Made by a program: the position numbers and the translations under genes | DNA from: Nitrospira sp. | GTDB taxonomy: Bacteria > Nitrospirota > Nitrospiria > Nitrospirales > Nitrospiraceae | Length of the DNA stretch: 9,685 nucleotides | NCBI GenBank assembly: GCA_024998705.1 | Contig: JACOEF010000298.1 | Span: 1 to 9,685 of the forward strand | Direction: 5' to 3' | Notes under the pieces: generated by a model | The model's input: only the letters and a program-made list of their open reading frames with translations | The model's database searches: none | Told to the model about the DNA's origin: nothing | Shown here: one piece after another, positions 8,256 to 9,685 of the stretch | Layout: every line of letters begins with the position of its first letter | How positions within the stretch are numbered: the stretch's first letter is position 1

Positions 8256-9215
8256 TCAGGCATCTAGTGTAGCTGCCTTGGCCACTTGTTCCACCAGCAC
8301 ATCCCGGCGCACAAGGTATTCGAAACGTTGGTCGTCACCAACCACCGGCACAAAGCGGGTTGGCATTGACAGTATCAGCCTCACCTGTTCTGCGGAGTTC
8401 TTGGATCGTAGTTCGCTGGAGCGAATCACCTCCGCTTGCAAGTCTCTGCCGAGACCCTGTTCAATGGCATCTGCAGTTATCCAGTTCGCGTGCTCGTGAG
8501 TATTCGTGGCTGTGTCAATCATGACCCACTCCTCCGCGTTCGCCGGCGATGGAAACCCTGGTTGCTGAACCCGTTGGAGAAATTCCTGGAGGAGATCAAT
8601 GGCTGCACCAGGATCACCTGGAGCATATGGATAGCCAAGCCTTCCAGTCGGTGACACAACGACCACATTCCGCTCTGATGTAATTGCCGCGTATGCGTCC
8701 GCATAGGCTTGCTCGAGCCATGAATACCGCTTGGCGAGCGCCCAGCGGACGGTCGCTGGGTCCGCCCACCCAACAAAGCGCTTCCTGACATCGCCAGATG
8801 TCTCCACAAACACGAAGCACTCGATCCCCTTCATACGGGCAAAAACGACGGCCATGATGAAGAGGCGGGACGTCAGCCATTCCGATCCGGTGCCAAGGTT
8901 GATCTCGGCGTAGTCACCCGTGCCCTCATCCGCCAACTGGACGAGGAACGTTCTCGCTGTGCTGTCTTGAACCTGGACCGCCGTGGCCCTGTGCCGAAGA
9001 TCCAACGCTGTGGGGGTACCGGACCACTCGGAAACAACTGGCTTCGCGATCGCGAGTTCGAGGGAGACGCCTGCGAATTCAAGCTTCTTGACGCGACCGG
9101 CCAGACTCTCGACAAACATCGGAATCTGTGATCGATAGGCGAGGAGAATGAGCAGCGCGATTGCAGGCCAGATCACAGCGCTGAGCGCCGCGGCTATATC
9201 AAGAGTAATGTTCAT
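8256..9215 (-). CDS. Single-pass membrane protein with a conserved-looking cytosolic domain, function unknown
   Basis: A 319-residue protein starting at an ATG preceded by GGAGG at 9 nt. One transmembrane helix is visible at about residues 7-27 (AAALSAVIWPAIALLILLAY), followed by a basic stretch and the membrane-proximal segment RVKKLEFAGVSLEL (41-54). The rest is soluble. A central alpha/beta region holds GDYAEINLGTGSEWLTSRLF (100-119), then a hydrophobic strand CFVFVET (133-139), WADPATVRWALAKRY (150-164) and ERNVVVVSPTGRLGYPY (181-197). The C-terminus has RFVPVVGDDQRFEYLVRRDV (287-306). The short N-terminus before the helix and the basic residues just after it suggest N-out, C-in topology. 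I cannot name a family and see no catalytic signature. It lies 32 nt upstream of the TcA start with no terminator between, so it is almost certainly in the same operon. Its ATG overlaps the alternative-frame stop of the gene before it (ATGA). A role in anchoring, releasing or guarding against the TcA protein is possible but unproven. Confidence 0.88.
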   Translation of the reverse strand: MNITLDIAAALSAVIWPAIALLILLAYRSQIPMFVESLAGRVKKLEFAGVSLELAIAKPVVSEWSGTPTALDLRHRATAVQVQDSTARTFLVQLADEGTGDYAEINLGTGSEWLTSRLFIMAVVFARMKGIECFVFVETSGDVRKRFVGWADPATVRWALAKRYSWLEQAYADAYAAITSERNVVVVSPTGRLGYPYAPGDPGAAIDLLQEFLQRVQQPGFPSPANAEEWVMIDTATNTHEHANWITADAIEQGLGRDLQAEVIRSSELRSKNSAEQVRLILSMPTRFVPVVGDDQRFEYLVRRDVLVEQVAKAATLDA

Positions 9216-9343
9216 CGTGTCGATCCTCCGGCCAGATGTATCAGACTACAAGTGATGGCCTGATTGAACGCTCCTTCGGTCTGCCCCCACTCACGACAGT
9301 CAGTCAGCCGCCAGGCTTTGCACAGAAAGTCCTCCTTGAACGC
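9212..9343 (-). other. Candidate out-of-frame C-terminal extension of the small helical protein
   Basis: This frame, shifted by -1 from the gene beginning at 9528, is open with no ATG or GTG of its own and reads like protein: AFKEDFLCKAWRL, then CREWGQTEGAFNQAI and a hydrophobic C-terminal helix. It ends at a TGA whose first two bases are the last two of the ATG of the membrane-protein gene (ATGA). Without it the region between the small gene and the next one would be an 88-nt untranslated gap, unusual beside the 20- and 32-nt gaps elsewhere in this operon. An ATGA junction alone can arise by chance, because the second codon of the next gene begins with A. Confidence 0.45.
9225..9229 (-). promoter_or_regulatory. 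Ribosome binding site of the membrane-protein gene
   Basis: GGAGG on the minus strand, 9 nt before the ATG at 9215. In the alternative frame of the preceding small gene this site lies inside coding sequence. That is the usual arrangement for translationally coupled genes with an ATGA junction. Confidence 0.8.
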
Positions 9344-9528
9344 ATGAGTTGGATGTCGCCCACCCGCATGATCACTATGTTGAACGTGGCGTCGATGCGG
9401 CGATAGGTTTCGTCCTGCGTCCGGCGTATCGTCTTGTATTCCACTTTCCTGAGGTCGACGATGGCCTTCAGGCCGGCAGCGACTTTGCCGAAGGCATTAA
9501 TCAGATCGGTGAAGGGTTTGAGTTCCAT
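9304..9528 (-). CDS. Small helical protein of unknown function, possibly shortened by a frame change
   Basis: A 74-residue frame starting MELKPFTDLINAFGKV. The ATG at 9528 is preferred because AAAGG lies 5 nt upstream; a GTG at 9555 would add nine lysine-rich residues and overlap the stop of the gene before it. Residues 1-58 look like genuine protein: amphipathic helices with regular charged and hydrophobic spacing (LINAFGKVAAGLKAIVDL, then DETYRRIDATFNIVIMRVGD). There is no signal peptide or membrane segment. The last dozen or so residues (from about residue 61, RSRRTFCAKPGG) lose this pattern and look like out-of-frame translation. From about 9343 the frame one base back stays open for another 43 codons to the TGA at 9212-9214. 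So this is either a short intact gene, a frameshifted longer one of about 105 residues, or a sequencing indel. It starts 20 nt after the stop of the membrane peptide gene and belongs to the same operon. Confidence 0.7.
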   Translation of the reverse strand: MELKPFTDLINAFGKVAAGLKAIVDLRKVEYKTIRRTQDETYRRIDATFNIVIMRVGDIQLMRSRRTFCAKPGG

Positions 9529-9533
9529 AGCCG

Positions 9534-9541
9534 CCTTTCCT
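9534..9541 (-). promoter_or_regulatory. Ribosome binding site of the small helical protein gene
   Basis: AGGAAAGG on the minus strand, with its last G 5 nt before the ATG at 9528. It supports that ATG over the GTG at 9555, which has no clear purine-rich site at the right distance. Confidence 0.6.
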
Positions 9542-9548
9542 TTTGATT

Positions 9549-9685
9549 TCACCACAGGTCAAAATAGCGGCCCAAGTGGAAAGCACCCAAGCCGACGGCA
9601 GCTACAATTCCTACCGCAATTAGGACTGGCGCCGCAGCAACTGCTGCCGCGCCGACGGCAACACCGGCGGCACTTGCGAGCATGA
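9549..9685 (-). CDS. C-terminal part of an Ala/Gly-rich membrane protein (5' end at or beyond the window edge)
   Basis: The last 44 readable residues are almost wholly hydrophobic. MLASAAGVAVGAAAVAAAP is followed by VLIAVGIVAAVGLGAFHLG and the polar tail RYFDLW before a TGA. The stretch of about 35 uncharged residues, broken by Pro19, could form one long helix or a helical hairpin. The small-residue spacing (Gly/Ala every three to four positions) resembles glycine-zipper helix packing, seen in pore-forming and holin-like peptides among many others. An ATG falls at 9683, only 2 nt from the edge, so I cannot tell whether this is a complete mini-protein or the tail of a longer one. It ends 20 nt before the next ATG and is probably operonic with it. 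Confidence 0.6.
   Translation of the reverse strand, partial: MLASAAGVAVGAAAVAAAPVLIAVGIVAAVGLGAFHLGRYFDLW

Noticed and set aside
9297..9307. Short tandem repeat CAGTCAGTCAG as an indel hotspot explaining the frame change
   Set aside because: It lies at the first-frame stop, downstream of where the protein pattern is lost. A four-base unit change there would not restore the earlier segment.
9304..9345. A canonical X-XXY-YYZ slippery heptamer for programmed -1 frameshifting
   Set aside because: None is present in the proper phase between the loss of pattern and the first-frame stop. Only the AGG-AGG/Shine-Dalgarno-like element and a weak AAAG site are seen, so recoding is kept only as a possibility.
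9304..9555. GTG start at 9555 for the small gene
   Set aside because: It lacks a well-placed ribosome binding site and overlaps the preceding stop. The ATG at 9528 has AAAGG 5 nt upstream and begins where the helical pattern begins.

Overview
The window reads almost entirely on the minus strand as one tightly spaced operon, transcribed from right to left. By eye the base composition is moderately GC-rich, the start sites are bacterial (strong GGAGG-type ribosome binding sites), and there are no introns, RNA genes, CRISPR arrays or transposase genes. The host looks like an environmental bacterium of moderate-to-high GC, possibly a proteobacterium or acidobacterium, but nothing here fixes the taxon.

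Region 1 (1-8223, minus) is a single uninterrupted reading frame of 2741 codons that runs off the left edge. It is a TcA-type subunit of an insecticidal Tc toxin complex, of the kind databases usually call 'neuraminidase-like domain-containing protein'. It starts with a peptidoglycan-binding-like domain and a transthyretin/carboxypeptidase-regulatory-like beta-sandwich. Next come the VRP1-type alpha-helical shell with its Cys cluster, two pairs of internally duplicated modules, the neuraminidase-like region, and the TcA signature leading to the proline-rich linker. The rest of the C-terminal channel and TcB-binding part lies outside the window.

Region 2 (8256-9215, minus) is a 319-residue single-pass membrane protein of unknown function, ending 32 nt before the TcA start.

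Region 3 (9212-9528, minus) is a small helical soluble protein. It is either complete at 74 residues or, more interestingly, split by an apparent one-base frame change. In the alternative frame the downstream codons run to a TGA that overlaps the ATG of the membrane protein (ATGA).

Region 4 (9549-9685, minus) is the C-terminal end of an Ala/Gly/Val-rich membrane protein entering from the right edge.

The working picture is a co-transcribed cassette of hydrophobic membrane peptide, small helical protein, membrane-anchored cytosolic domain and giant TcA-like shell protein. The TcA has no signal peptide, so the upstream membrane genes could serve its release, anchoring or producer-cell protection. 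That is inference. No TcB, TcC or known Tc-release gene is visible in the window.
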